Positions 35,504-48,471 of a DNA stretch of 64,000 bases are shown in pieces. The position numbers and the translations under genes were made by a program. Position 1 is the first letter of the stretch; each line of letters starts with the position of its first letter. The DNA is from Cymodocea nodosa. Its lineage: Eukaryota > Streptophyta > Magnoliopsida > Alismatales > Cymodoceaceae. The notes under the pieces are model-generated. The model had not been told where the DNA came from. It searched no databases and saw nothing but the letters and a program-made list of their open reading frames with translations. The stretch is from contig JAZBRI010000008.1 in NCBI GenBank assembly GCA_036874045.1, positions 7,641,001 to 7,705,000 of the forward strand. The letters are read 5' to 3'.

Positions 35504-37624
35504 TGCTTGATTTTTCCCAGCACTACATTAGAAAAACTTGGATTTGTTACTTCTGTTTTTACTTAGTTAATTTATCTTTATGCCTATTCTTTCTTTTAGA
35601 AGTAAACAAACAACCTTTAATACAATTTAGATATTAATTCCAATTTGTACTTTAACTGCAAGTGCACAGTGTCTATTGTATCAGTGTGCAAGTATAGGTC
35701 GATCCCACAGGGAATTGCTGAAAAGTTTAGAACTGTCCGTTTGAATTACAGTTAACTCAACGAATAAAGTTCGTTGAGTTATGGCTAACTCAACGGACTA
35801 ACCTTGTGGACTTAAGTTAATTCCACGAGCTTGTCTTTTCTTTTTAATACTGCTATTTACAGAGAAATTCGGCCAACCATTGGGCGATTCCATAGATTGT
35901 AAATAACATCAATTAAGCTCTTTAATGTTAGTAAAAACTGGATTTATCATTAATCAATACTAACATTTAGATAATTCAGACAGTAACCATTAAAATCTTT
36001 AAGTCTTTTGAACGAACCAATTTCAGTAAACTGTAAAACTAAAATAAACATAAAACAATCACAACATTGACAAAGATAACATTAATCACGATACAACACT
36101 CAAATACAACATACAAATATAGATAAATTATTTTTGGTATTTTTGTTTTAATATGAACATGGAAATGGGCGAAAGGTGAAATCTAAATTAATCTCACTCG
36201 ATAGTAAATACTTCCGACACTACTTGCGACGTGATTACACCACTGAAAATTAAACAACTTACAATTCTGTCTCCTCTCCCTATAGAATCACGAGTCTAGA
36301 ATTGCAAGATAATCTTCTCTTCAGCATACAGGCATCAACCCGAAGCCAAGGCTAAAAGCTTTACGATCTCTTGAGATATGAGTTGGCGCTTGGTGAAAAT
36401 GGTTTCCCTTCCCGCGATGCGATCACTCATCACAGTGGTTGTCAGGCACTATGTTTGGCTCAACATCGACCCGACATCAAGAAAGTATTCTCACAGACCT
36501 TCGCTGGTTGGTGATTATGGTGGATACGGTGGTGGTAACGATGGTTAGTGTGATACTTCAGAGAATCACCGATATTGTCTACAGAGAGCTCGGTGCTCCT
36601 CCTCTGTATACACTAGCCGTCCATCGATCACACCTACTTCTTTTTCTTCTTTTCTTTTATATTTCTTTAGTAGTAACTACTTCTACTTAAATGATCGATT
36701 GGATTTCCTTCATTTATATCAACGGCGATGATTTCTTCTCCCTGCGCAATACATGCAATCGTGGTTTTTCTTCCAACTGTCCTGTTTCTACATCCGCTAT
36801 AGTGGCATATTAGAAAATAAATAGTCTGTAGAGTTACAGATAACTCAACGGACTTTCTTCGTTCATTTAACTATAAAAACACATGCATAAATTTAACTAT
36901 CCGATGCTTAGGTGCATTTTGGATACTTATAAACTTAACTATCCGATGCTCAGATGCATTTCGGATAGTTACAACTAACTCACCGATATATAACTTAAGT
37001 AGATCTACCAATTCTCGACACGTGTCAACAGCAGTTTAATAATAAAATACCCATTTTGGAGAGTTACAGGTCTAACTATCCGATGCTCAGATGCATTTCG
37101 GATAGTTACAGCTAACTCACCAAAAATCCACTTAAGTCACTTTACCAGAACATGACACATGTCCACAGCTATTTTATAAATAAAAAGAGATTTTGGAGGG
37201 TTACACATATAGCTGTCCGATGCCTAGCTGCAATTTCGGATAGTTATAGATAACTCACTAAAAGTTCACTTAAGTCCTGCGTTATGGTTTTGACACGTGT
37301 ACTTTTGGTAATAATAAAATATTCTTTCAAAATATAACTGTTTGGCAATATAAACATAACTATCCAACATGTTCGGTCTGTTAAACATAACTGTCCTAAA
37401 TATTAGAAAATTCGGGTACTTAAGAATTTCACAGCCTGTAATTTACCGACAGTTCAGAAATGCACTAAATTGACATTAATTTCCCAAAATTAAACAGATT
37501 CTTCAATTAAAGCATATAACAGTGCAATTATAACACAATGGCTTAATTCTCATATGATAAGCTAAATATTATGTAATTAACCATCATTTAACCATTAATA
37601 ATATGCACTTTTTCATTCTAAATA
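35504..37624 (-). repeat. Gypsy LTR C (5' LTR of X)
   Basis: 2121 bp. The last base pairs read TATTTAGAATG on the sense strand (usual TGTTTAGAATG with one change). It shares the full TAACTATCCGA repeat block with LTR A and is followed by GCACA. In a hand-compared 240-bp stretch it differs from A at about 11 sites. Confidence 0.92.
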
Positions 37625-38521
37625 GCACACATACGAGAACTATTTGAATTTCAAGGCTTGTTGACTCTACTTCTACAACAGCTAGGCCATCTTGCTATAC
37701 CTGAAATTATCAGTTATTTTTACTCAAACTTAACAGTGGAAGAAGGTATTCCTTTTTCTAATATACAAGACAATGACATATATTTAACTCCAGATTAACT
37801 TTATCAGGTACTTGGTCTGAAAAATGGAGTTAAATTATCAAAAAGAAAATAAGTTTATCGATTGGGATGGGACATTACAAGTTTAGCCAAAGATCCCACT
37901 GCCAACAAACCATTGACATTACTAAATGACTTAAATGGCCAAGCACGTTTTATTGTAAAAATATTACATGCTACATTGTTTTAGAGGTTTGGTCATGGGG
38001 TAGAAGTTGGTAGATGTTATCTGTATGCTACATACGCATTAATAAACCATATACAGGTGAGCTAGTATGATATTTTTGTTTTCCATATCTTACATTTGTA
38101 GAGTAAATTATTTTATGGTGAAACGATTTTGAGAATTGTGGCAAGTCAAACAGATATTACACCTTAGCCACAGAAAAGATTAAAGTTAAGATCTTTCTCT
38201 GCAAAGGAACTCCAAAAATACCAGGAAGCAGATACACCTATCCTCAGACAACAATAATAATAGGATCAGCAATCATAGCAACAATCCACACAATTTATAG
38301 AAACATAGCAACATACAGATATACAACAAGGTATACATATAGAAATACATACAGGTATAGATACAGACATACATATTGAATTTTTACAGCAACTTTCACA
38401 TGTTTCTCAAAATGATTTAGATCAAGCATTACTTGATCAAATAAACAGAGTTAGTATAGATATTGCAAAGAAAATTTTAGATACTCTGATTGATATTTTT
38501 CGAAGACAAAGAGGCTTGTGA
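37625..38521 (+). pseudogene. S1 ORF3, C-terminal part
   Basis: Continues ORF3 after the second GCACA: AHIRELFEFQGLLTLLLQQ, YQVLGLKNG, QARFIVKILHATLF, YLYATYALINHIQ, then KLFYGETILRIVASQ. These match the conserved domain of the S2 and gypsy accessory ORFs motif by motif. A low-complexity Thr/Gln/His stretch follows (38270-38380), then a short C-terminal helix (DLDQALLDQI ... IDIFRRQ). Several TAG/TAA stops. Confidence 0.78.
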
Positions 38522-38737
38522 TTATACAAATTATGTATTACATGATTTATTTTTTGTAATTTGTAACCAAAACTATTATGTAAACTGTTTACTGATTTTA
38601 ATGTTACATGATTATTTTTCATAGTTTATGATATTAAACAGTTTATGCTTAATCCATAAATCCTATGTATGTTTGAAACTATCGTTTTGATTAATATATA
38701 CTTAGTAAGATATCCTTCCTTACATTTATAAAACTTA

Positions 38738-38846
38738 ACTTCCTAAAGGGGGAGAAAATAGTTTGTTTACTTTTTTATAATGCCAAAAAGGGGGAGATAT
38801 AAATTATGTGACTTATTAGGTTTTGACATCATCGAAAAGGGGGAGA
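38738..38846 (+). other. Multiple purine tracts of S1
   Basis: AAAGGGGGAGA (about 38745), AAAAGGGGGAGA (about 38786) and AAAAGGGGGAGA (38835-38846), the last abutting the LTR. Several such tracts before the 3' LTR are a Sirevirus hallmark. Confidence 0.85.
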
Positions 38847-38847
38847 T

Positions 38848-40042
38848 TGTTTGGTATTTAATTTTGATGATATATGCTTTATTATCGTATTTAAATAAGT
38901 CTACATAATATTCTCTAAGTATAATAGTTAACAGATTATCGGAAAGTTTCATTTTGATGTCGGATAAATTAAAGATTTCCGAAGAGTTAGATTTGCAATA
39001 GTTAAACTTTCGGATAGTTAACGTTTCATTTTTGTCAAATACTTTATGTTAAAAACTTGTATAGTTAAGGTTATCTACACATGTGTTTTTAATGTTTTAA
39101 GCTGTCACGTGTTTTTCCATGTGCGTTTGGTAATGTAAAATTGAATAGTTAGATAACTGTTCGAGTTTTTATACGCATGGATAGATAACTATTCGAGTTT
39201 TATAAAAGGACTAATGAACAGATAAGTTTCTTTGTTTAGTCACGTGTTTTGCAGGTGCAAAAACTCGAAGAGTTAAAAGATAAGTGTTCAAGTTTTTACA
39301 GGACTTAAAGGATAAATGTTTGACTAAATCAAAGACTTAGAAGATATTCTACAAGACTCCAGGAAGATAAAATTTCGGTGAATCTATGAAGTGGAGATCG
39401 TGGAAATTCAAAATGTTAGTGGAGAAAGTGGAAATTAAAATAGAAAGTAATTTAGATTAAAGAGAAAATTAGTACGTGGATTATGGAATATGGATTGTGG
39501 ATCAAGTGGATGAATATGCTAAAGGTGAAAGACAATAGAGTTCGACTACTAATAGAGAGTACGAGCTACATTACAAAGGAGGATCCCAATCTCGAAAACC
39601 AAGTCTGAATATTCAATCCGGATCCCTAACTGAAAAGTTAAGTTTGAATATTCATATTCTGAAAAATTTTCGAACATCAGAAGAAGTTCAAAATTCTAAG
39701 CAATTTCAGAAAAGGAGCTGCAAACATAAGAAGTCTAGAAATTTGACAATTGGAGAAGAAGAGATACAGAAGTTGAGCAAAGACAAAGAAAGATCAGGTT
39801 TTATACAATTCGAAATTAGTTTTCAATAAGTGCTTCATTGTTATATTCAAATTGTATATCAAACATTTTTGTATCAAAACCGTCAAGAAAGGAATTGAGT
39901 TGAAAAGATATTGTAAATTCTGTCTTGAAATAAAAGAATAGAATTTCATTTACGAGTGTTTTGTGCTCTTGTTTTATCCGCTAGTATTTAATTGCTAAAG
40001 ACACAATTGACCCCCCCCTCTTGTGATACAGACGATCCTACA
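38848..40042 (+). repeat. S1 3' LTR
   Basis: 1195 bp, TGTTTGG ... CCTACA, directly after the last purine tract. Matches 1-1119 with few differences. TATAAAAGG at 39201-39209. Right flank (40043) is gag of S4, so S1 jumped into another Sirevirus. Confidence 0.93.
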
Positions 40043-40303
40043 ATAACTCAATGCACAAAATAAAATATTTAAGCCTTTAACATTTAGAGTTTCATTTTCT
40101 TTTTCAGTAATTGTCCAAGTATTATAAGGGGTAATTAACGGAGTATATGGTTTAGAAATCATGAACCACAACTTATGATTTATACTTTGAAGAAAGACTA
40201 TCATCCTATATTTCCAATATTAAAAATATATTCCATCAAGTAAAGGAGGACGATTAAGATTTTGACCTTCATACAAAGGAAAATTACCATTTCCAATAGC
40301 CAT
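40043..40303 (-). pseudogene. S4 gag N-terminus (cut by S1)
   Basis: Start at 40303 (MAIGNGNFPLYEG), then YWKYRMIVFLQSINHKLW and TPYNTWTITEKENETLNVKG up to FCALS at the S1 junction. Same start and motifs as S1 gag (YWKYRMKVFFQSID). One in-frame stop. The rest of gag would lie left of the window. Confidence 0.85.
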
Positions 40304-40491
40304 CTTACCTTAGATTTTTCAACCTATTTGATTTTAAATAGTTTAAAAACTTTAAAACAACTTGAGCCTTAAATCAAGAAGGTTAAACGTATGCTCAGAT
40401 ATTAATTTCTATTTAAAAACAAGGAAGGCAGAATAAGCAATTTGATATTAAAAAAGTTGGTATCGATTTTATATCAAAGATTATTAACAAA

Positions 40492-40503
40492 GCTCTTATA
40501 CCA
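40492..40503 (-). other. Primer binding site of S4
   Basis: Sense TGGTATAAGAGC, just after the LTR end CCTACA; Met-tRNA type with one or two changes. Confidence 0.75.
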
Positions 40504-40505
40504 CT

Positions 40506-42072
40506 TGTAGGATCGTATGGCTACACAAGAGGGGGGTGAATTGTGTTTTTCAACATTTTCGATTATTATTGAAACTTCGAAATTAAAAAACAAGTCGAGA
40601 CATTGTTTTCATAAAATCATTTTATTTAAGGTTTCAATTACAATACACAATTCAATTCTCCGCAAAAATTGTAGATGCAATTATATAATGATACCATGTT
40701 TCATCTGTTCAATTTTATAACTACAAACAAAGAAAACTAATTTGCAAAATTTAAAACATTTCTCCCTATTTGATATCTTTCTTCTTTTTCTTCTTCAGTA
40801 ATTTTTCAGTGACGAATATCTGACTTTCTCTGCTTCATCGAATTTGCTTTCTTCTAATACTTTAGATCTTTAGTGATAGAAATCTAACCTTTTCTACTTC
40901 ACTAAATTTTCTTCCATCTAAGAGCTTTTCCCTGAAGAAGTGTTTTTGATCCTTGAAAATATATTTCCTTTGGTGTGTAGGGATGACTAATCAATGAGAA
41001 TTCTATGCCTTTTATACTATATCTTCATTTCATGCATATCCTCCACGTTTAATCACTACCAGTTTTCCACTTCTTCACGTCTTCTCTTTTTCCTTCATCG
41101 AAAAACACACGTTCTGACCCACGTTTACATTTCAAATTTTCTTTAATCATCAATCCTAGATCTCTGAAAAATTTCCTACAAAAAAACTTTCTCGTCCAAA
41201 ATTTTTCATCAAGTGTACTAAGAAGTTGTTACTTTAATGTCAACTAAATGAGTAAAACAAGTAGATATATAACTTAACGTTTTTAACTTAACGAGTTCCT
41301 CATGTGCTAACTCACATGACAAGTACTGTAGCTAACTCAATGAACTATGTCTGTGGTGTTACGCTAACTCAATGAACCAGCTTCGTGGTGTTATGATAAC
41401 TCAACGAACCAACTCCATTGTGTTATAGATAACTCAACGAACCAGTAATAAACAAATGTTTTTATAATAAGAATTTTACCACGTGCAATAATAACAACTT
41501 AAGTTTATAACGCTAACCTAACGCGTTGCCTTAGTGTTCAATATAGCAACTCAATGTGTCTAGTTATGTTAACTTAATGAGTTAAACATGTGCAACTCAC
41601 ATGATACAATATAACATTCATAACCTTTAATTTCACCACGTGTACAACACTAACTTAACGAGTTCGTCTCTTCTTTTACTCACTAACTTAACGAGTTCTC
41701 ATGTAACCTATTTTAACCTTTAAGCCTCTAACTTAACGAGTTCTCATGTGACCTCTATACGAATAAAACTCTAACTTAACGAGTTGTCTAAATGTGCACT
41801 GTTCATGATACAGAAAATATAACTTTAAAACATATCATGCTTTTCAATAAAAACACACGTTAACTTAACGTTTAGTTAAATGAGAAATTAATGCAACGAA
41901 ATGACTAGTTATTTAACTTAGTATAATTTCAAATCTAATACAGACAAGTATTTATATCAGTAAACTTTTTCTGTATTAATTGATGTTCTTAATTTCCTTT
42001 CACAAGCAATAGTAGTTGAGCAAATATGAATACTTTCATTCAGCACACATCATCAAAACAAAATACTCAACA
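40506..42072 (-). repeat. S4 5' LTR
   Basis: 1567 bp, TGTTGAGTATTTTG ... CGATCCTACA on the sense strand. Same family as the S2 LTR (53454-58145 without its insert) but opposite orientation. TATAAAAGGC at 41007-41016 (complement). Rich in AACTTAACGAGTT and TAACTCAACG words. Its outer edge meets an AT microsatellite (42073-42090) and then gypsy G3. Confidence 0.9.
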
Positions 42073-42113
42073 ATATATATATATATATTACAAAACACAC
42101 ATATATCTTTTTC

Positions 42114-43070
42114 TTACTTAGTAAAGCTCGAGTAGTCCTCTACTCTTACTTCTTCTATAATTCCAAAGGAATTTTTTAAAATTTTCAGAATAGGTCTACG
42201 TCTTTGTCCATTTACTTTAAATATATTCCAATTTTTAGGATTTTCAATTTTAATAGCTCCATAGGAATAAATATTTCAAATTATATAAGGTCCTGCCCAT
42301 CTAGATCTCAATTTTTTTAGATGATTATGAAGTCTAGTCATGTAAAGATATACTTCTTATCCTATTTTGAAAGTTTTTGGAATAATTTTCTTGTCATGCC
42401 AGAATTTCATTTTTTCTTTTTCTTTTACAATTTTTGAATAAGCTTCATTCCTAAATTCTTCTAATTCAATCAATTGCATTTTTCTATTTTCAACTGCTTG
42501 ATTTAAATTAGTGTTTAGAGTTTTTAATGCCCAATAAGCTTTATGTTCAATTTCAGTTGGTAAATGACAACTTTTTCCATATACTAGTCTAAAAGGTGAT
42601 ATACCTAAGCTTGTCTTATAAGTAGTTCTATAAGCCCAAAGTGCATTTATTAATCTAGTAGCCCAATCTTTTCTAGTAGGATTTACTACTTTTTCTAAGA
42701 TTAACTTAATTTGTTTGTTTGCACTTTCTACTTGTCCACTTGTTTGCGGATGATATGATGTTGCAATTTTGTGATTTACTCCATATTTCTTCATTAAGGC
42801 TTCAAAACTTCTATTACAGAAATGAGTTCCTCTATCACTAATAATAGCTTTAGGTATTCCAAATCTAGCAATTATATTAGTTCTTATAAAATGTATTACC
42901 ACTTTGTTGTCATTAGTTTTTGTAGGAATAGCTTCTATCCACTTAGATGCATAATCCACCCCCAACAATATATAATTAAATTGATTAGACCCATAAAATC
43001 TATTCCCCACACGTCAAAGATTTCAACCTCAACAATAGGGTTCAAAGGCATCATATTCCTCTTTGATATT
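42114..43070 (-). pseudogene. Gypsy G3 integrase, C-terminal part
   Basis: [53 protein letters not shown] and [18 protein letters not shown] sequence, matching X and Y; ends with the SSFT tail at 42114. A deletion of about 13 bp near 42990 breaks the catalytic-core start, and a stop follows at 42357. Cut at 43070 by solo LTR D. Confidence 0.88.
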
Positions 43071-45054
43071 TGTTTAGAATGAAAAAGTGCATAATATTAA
43101 CAGTTAAATGATGGTTAATTGCATAATACTTAGCTTATCATATGATAATTAAGCCATTATGTTATAATTGCACTATTATATGCTTTAATGAAAGAATTTG
43201 CATAATTTCATGGAATTAGCATTAATTAAGTACATTTCTGAACTGTTAGTGAATTACAAGCTTTTTAATTCTTAAGTATCTAAATTTTCTATTATTTCAA
43301 AGAGTTATATTTCATTTATTGGACAGTTATGTTTTAAACACTTAAAGAATATTTTATTATTTCCTGGAGTACACATGTTGAAACCTTAATGCATGACTTA
43401 AGTGAATGTTCAGTAAGTTATCTGTTAACTAACTGAAATGCATTTGAGCATCAGATAGTTAGGTCTGTAAGTATCTGAAATATTTAAACTCGTTAAGTTA
43501 GAATTATGCACATGTTGAAATTAAATGTTTTATTATGTCACGTGAGGTACACATATTTAACTCGTTAAGTTAGCATAACTATACGCGTTGAGTTACATGA
43601 ATATACACTAAGGTAATGCATTTGGTTAGTGTTATAAGTTTATAAGTTATTTTTTTATTGCACGTGTTTTATAGTTAAGTCAACGAAGTAAGTTTGTTGA
43701 GTTACACTAACTCTACGTACCATTTATTTTCTAACATACCATTATAACAATTGTAAAAACAAGAAATTCAAAGGAAAACCATGATTGCACATATTACACA
43801 GGAATTCACTTGTGGAATGAAGAAGAAATCACCATTGTTGATATGAATGAAGGAAATCCAACTAATCATTTAAGTAGAAACAATTACTACTAAAAGAAAT
43901 ATAAAAGACAAAGAAAAAGATTGTGAGAAGAAAGTAGAGAACCACGCTAAATGTAGGAAACATCAGAAGTTCCCTGAAGCTCGACACCACACCACCAAAA
44001 TCACCAACCATTGAAGGTCTATGAGGATACTTTCTAGATGTCGGGTCGATTCCGAGCCAAACACGGTGACTAACAACCACTATGAGGAGTGATCGCGTTG
44101 CAGGAAGGGAAGCCATTTTCACCAAGCACCGACTCATATCTTAGAAGATCGTAAAGCTTCTAGCCTTGGTTTCGAGTTGATGCTAGTATGCTGAAGAGGA
44201 GATCATCTTACAATTCTTGGTTCACGATTTTATAGGGAGAGGAGGCAAGATTATTAGTGATTAAGTTTTCAATGGTGTAATCGCGTCGCATGTAATGATG
44301 GAAGTTTTTACTATCGATAGAGATTTTTACATTTCACCTTTTCTCATCTTTAGTAACATATCAAAACAAAAATACTAAAAACAACAAATTATCTGTGTTT
44401 ACATTTAGTATTAATGTGTTGTATTGTTTGTTTTGTATTGTGATTAATGTTATCATTGTTAGTATTGTGAATGTTTTATGTTCGTTTGATTCAGAAATAG
44501 AAAATAGTTTTATTGTTTACTGAAATTGTTTCGTCCTAGATACTTAAAGATTTTAATGGTTACTATTTGAAACATCTAAATGTTAGGGTTGCTTAATGAC
44601 AAATCTAATATTAACTAACATTAAAGAGCTTAATTGATATTATTTACATTCTGTGGAACCACCTAATGGTCGACTGAATTTCTCTGTAAATAGTAGTATT
44701 TAACTGGAAAGGTAGGCTTGTGGAGTTATCTTAAGTCCACAAGGTTAGTTTGTTGAGTTAACCATAACTCCACAAACTAAGTCCGTTGAGTTAACTGTAA
44801 CTCAATGGAGTGCTTAACTGAACATATATAAACTCCAATATAAAAATCGGAATAGTATACAATTCTTACTCAATTTTTGTGGGATCGACTTGTACTTGCA
44901 CACAAATACAATATACACTATGCACTTGTAGTTAAAATACAAATTAGACTTAATATCTAATTTGTGTGAAAGGTTGTCTGTTTACTTCTAAAAGAATGTA
45001 TTAATATAAGCATAAAAACAAATAAAAGAAGTTTTCACAAACCCGAACAATATT
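43066..45054 (+). mobile_element. Solo gypsy LTR D with target duplication ATATT
   Basis: LTR 43071-45049 (TGTTTAGAATG ... CCCGAACA), + orientation, flanked by ATATT at 43066-43070 and 45050-45054. Removing it and one ATATT rejoins the integrase of G3. A solo LTR arises by recombination between the two LTRs of a full element. Same LTR family as A-C. It carries the TATA box at 43897-43907 and a truncated antisense ORF (43862-44137, -). Confidence 0.93.
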
Positions 45055-48000
45055 CTTCCTATTTATTGACATCTTAAACAACTTAAGCAGTATTTATGAG
45101 CATCTTTGAATAGTGTTGGCCAATAAAATCCACATTGCAAAATTTTGGCTGTAGTTTTCCCTGAACCAAAATGTCCCCCACATGCTTGGTCATGGTAGAA
45201 AGATAATATGCTCTGATATTTAGTTTTTGGAACACACCTCCTTAAACCAAATTAGGACATTTCTTAAATAAGTATGGGTCTTCCCAATAGTAATATTTTA
45301 CTCTTGAAAAGAACAATTTCCTATCCTGTCTATTCTAATCTTTAGGTGTTAAACCAGTAACTAAGTAATTAACTATGTCTGCATACTAAGGCATTGTGTT
45401 TATGGTTATTAATTGTTCATCAAGAAAATTATCCTTAATTTCAATATTTGATTTTTCTATTTGTAATCTTAATAAATGATCTGCTACTACATTCTCACAA
45501 CCTTTTTTATCTTTAATTTCTAGATCAAATTTTGCAATAACAATATACATTGGATCAATCTAGGTTTAGTCTCTTTCTTTGCTATTAGGTGTTTTAAAGT
45601 TGAATGATCCATGTATACTATCACTTTAGCTTTAATCAGATATGATCTCAACTTTTCTAAGGCAAACACAACAACTAACTGTTCTTTTTCAGTAATTGTA
45701 TAGTTAACTTGAGCATCATTTAAAGTTTTGCTTGCATAATGAATCACTCTAGGAGATTTTTCTATCTTCTGTACCAACACTACTCCTACAACAAAATCAG
45801 ATGCATCGCACATTAATTCAAATGGATAACTCCAATTAGGGGCTTGTATTATAAGAGTTGAAATTAAGCTAGTTTTAAGCTTGAAAAATGCTTCTTTGCA
45901 ATTTTTATCAAAGTAGAATGGGACATCTTTTAATAGATTAGTTAAAGGTCTAGCTATTTTGCTAAAATCTTTAATAAATCTTCTATAAAATCCAGCATGT
46001 CCTAGAAATGATTTAATATCTTTTATTGATTTAGGTTTTGGTAGATTAGAAATTACTTCTATTTTAGCTTTATCTACTTCCAACTCTTTCTTTGAAACAA
46101 GATGTCCTAAGACTATTCCTTGTTTAACCATGAAGTGACATTTTTCCTAATTTAGAACCAAATTTTTTTTCCACACAGTGTTTTAATACTTGGTCTAAAT
46201 TGTTTAAACATATTTCATATGAAGTTTCATATACAGTGAAATCATCCATAAATATTTCTAAAAAATCTTTAGTCATTCCAGTGGATATGCCCTGCATACA
46301 CCTTTGAAAGGTAGCTAGTGCATTGCATAATCTGAATGGCATCCTCTTAAAAGTATAAGTTCCATTAGGACATGTGAAATTTGTTTTCTCTTGATCCTCT
46401 AATGCTACTAGAACTTGATTATATCCTGAATACCCATCTAGGAAACAAAAATATTCTTACCCTACTAATTTCTCTAGCATTTGGTCTATAAAAGGTAAGG
46501 GAAAATGATCTTTCCTAGTCACAACATTCAGCTTTCTATAGTCTATACACACTCTCCAGCTTGATTGAATTCTAGAAGGTATCAAGTCTTGACTTTCATT
46601 CCTAATAACTGTTAATCTTGATTTCTTGGGAACTATATGGATTGGACTAACCCTTGAGCTATCAAAAATTAGATAAATTATGTCATTATCTAACCATTTC
46701 ACTATTTCCTTTTTGACTACTTCTTTAAGGTTTGGATTTAATCTCCTCTCAAGAATTCTAACTGGTTTAGCCTTCTCTTCTAAATATATCTAATGACAAC
46801 ATATAGTTGCACTTAACCCTTTTATATCAGCTATAGTCCATCTTATTGCTTCTTTATAAGTTTTTACTATATCTTTTAATTTAGAAATTTGATCCTCTTT
46901 TAAATCTAAAGCAATAATGATTGGACATGTTCATTTTTCTTTTAGAAATATATAAGTTAATTCAGGAGGTAAATGTTTTAAATCTAAATGTTGACCATCA
47001 GAAGCTAGAGCTCCTAATTGAACATTTTCATCTTCTTTATTAATCTCTTCTTGATCTCCTTCTACATCTATGCTTTCACTTACTTCTAAAGTTTCATAAT
47101 CTAGTTGCCTATTTAATTCTTCTTGAATCACATCATCTAGCATATCTCCTTCATCCTCTAGAAAGTTTATAGTATGTAAGGACATTTCTAACTCCTCAAA
47201 CTTTTCTAGTTTGAAAATGTTTAATTGAGTATCCTCATTACCATATGCTAACTTCATCACTCCAGTTTTACAATTTGTAATAGCCTCTGATGTTGCTAAG
47301 AATGGTCTTCCCAAAATTAAAGATGTATCATGATCTTGATGCTTAATTTGTTGGGAATCCAAAATCACAATATCAATAGGATATATGAAGTTTTTTATTT
47401 TAATTAGGACATCTTCTATTTTTCCTCTAGGGTATCTTATACTTCTATCAACTAATTAAATGACAATCCTAGTAGTGATTAAGCCTTCTAATCCTAAGGA
47501 TGCAAATATATCACTAGGCATAACATTTATACTTACACCTAGGTCTATTAAGGTTCTTTCTAGAATGGTATTTCCTATGGTGCATGATATAACAGGGATT
47601 TCAGTATTAGATAACTTTTTAGGAATTAGTGGCAGAAATAGGGAACTACTTTGCTTAGCTAAAAAGACTCTCTTTAAAACTTTTCGCTCTCTTTTCTTAG
47701 TGCACCAATCCTTAAGAAATTTAGCATAAGGTTGCATTTTCTGTAATAAGTCTAACAAAGAAATGTTAACTTGTACTTTTTCAAAAATTTCTCTAATTTT
47801 TTTTTGTTTTTTAGGAAATGTTTGTTGTAATCTTTCAAGATAGGGTGCTAATGATTGTGATTTACAAGATTTTTTTTCTTTCGTTTCATTCATTTGATCA
47901 TTTTTAATCTCATTTTCAGATTGATATTTTTCTTCATTGGTTTCTAAGTTTTCAAATATTACATTTTCATTATCATTTTTAATTTTGTTCTTATCCACCT

Positions 48001-48471
48001 TCACATTACTTTCTTTTTGAGTTCTTGGTGGTTTATTAGTTCTAGATCTTAATGTTATACATACATCTTCTAGATTTTCATTACTTTCATGTTCTTGTAT
48101 TTCATTTTCATGATTTTGATTTTCAATTGTTTCAGTTTTAACTTACATTCTTTAAATTCTATTGCATTGGTATTTTCTTTTATCTGTATATCTTGAAAAT
48201 TATGCACATCTGTAACATTAACGTTTTCAATTGTATTTTCCTGTTACATAACTTGAAATTTCTTTGTAAATTCATCCAATGCTTTTAATTTTCTTTCTAG
48301 ATCATCTAGTCTTATTGCATTCAATTTTTGATCAATTTTCATTATGATTTTTTCAATTTCATATATGATATCAATTTTAGGTTCTGAATATTCTTCCCTA
48401 TAATTTAATTAGTTGACTTCTTGTTGCTGACACATGTATTGTTCCAATTTGTTCATGTTTTACTCTAAACT
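45055..48471 (-). pseudogene. Gypsy G3 gag C-terminus, protease, RT, RNase H, integrase start
   Basis: From the right: KLEQYMCQQ linker (48465-48430), Asn/Lys-rich gag tail, protease (TLIDLGVSINVMPSD near 47530; LILGRPFL), RT (FMDDFTVY near 46230), RNase H ([19 protein letters not shown] with Thr to Met), then the integrase zinc finger region to 45055. Frameshifts near 46130 and 45535 and many stops. The 5' LTR and knuckle are missing: at 48471/48472 it is joined directly to copia RNase H of S2. Confidence 0.88.

Larger units (their letters stand above)
10093..37624 (-). mobile_element. Tat/Athila-type Ty3/gypsy complex with three LTRs (X containing Y)
   Basis: All coding parts are on the - strand. 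Primer sites match an Asp-tRNA-type sequence (TGGCACCGTTGTCGGGG), RT precedes integrase, protease has DLGA, and integrase ends in KVNGQRLKP without a chromodomain; together these point to the Tat/Athila branch. Order in the sense direction: LTR C, primer site, gag-C/pol, accessory ORF, intron with gag capsid ORF, F-box 5' part, LTR B, primer site, gag-C/pol, accessory ORF, F-box 3' part, purine tracts, LTR A. LTRs A and C resemble each other more than either resembles B. The best reading is element X with element Y nested in its F-box gene, followed by loss of Y's 3' LTR. Confidence 0.85.
1..40042 (+). mobile_element. Sirevirus-type Ty1/copia retrotransposon S1, split by a nested gypsy complex
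   Basis: Order seen: LTR end, Met-tRNA primer site, gag with CCHC knuckle, protease, integrase, RT and RNase H (copia order), a 2-kb spacer, ORF3, a series of GGGGGAGA purine tracts, 3' LTR. Copia order together with an extra 3' ORF, coiled-coil gag extension and multiple purine tracts is the known Sirevirus signature. Bases 10093-37624 plus one target-site copy are a later gypsy insertion, so S1 itself is about 12.5 kb. The first roughly 73 bp of the 5' LTR lie outside the window. Its right end lies in the gag of S4 (40043). Coding regions carry many stops, so it is not autonomous now. Confidence 0.93.

Noticed and set aside
42073..42090. AT microsatellite as a functional site
   Set aside because: Simple repeat at an element boundary; nothing else supports a role.
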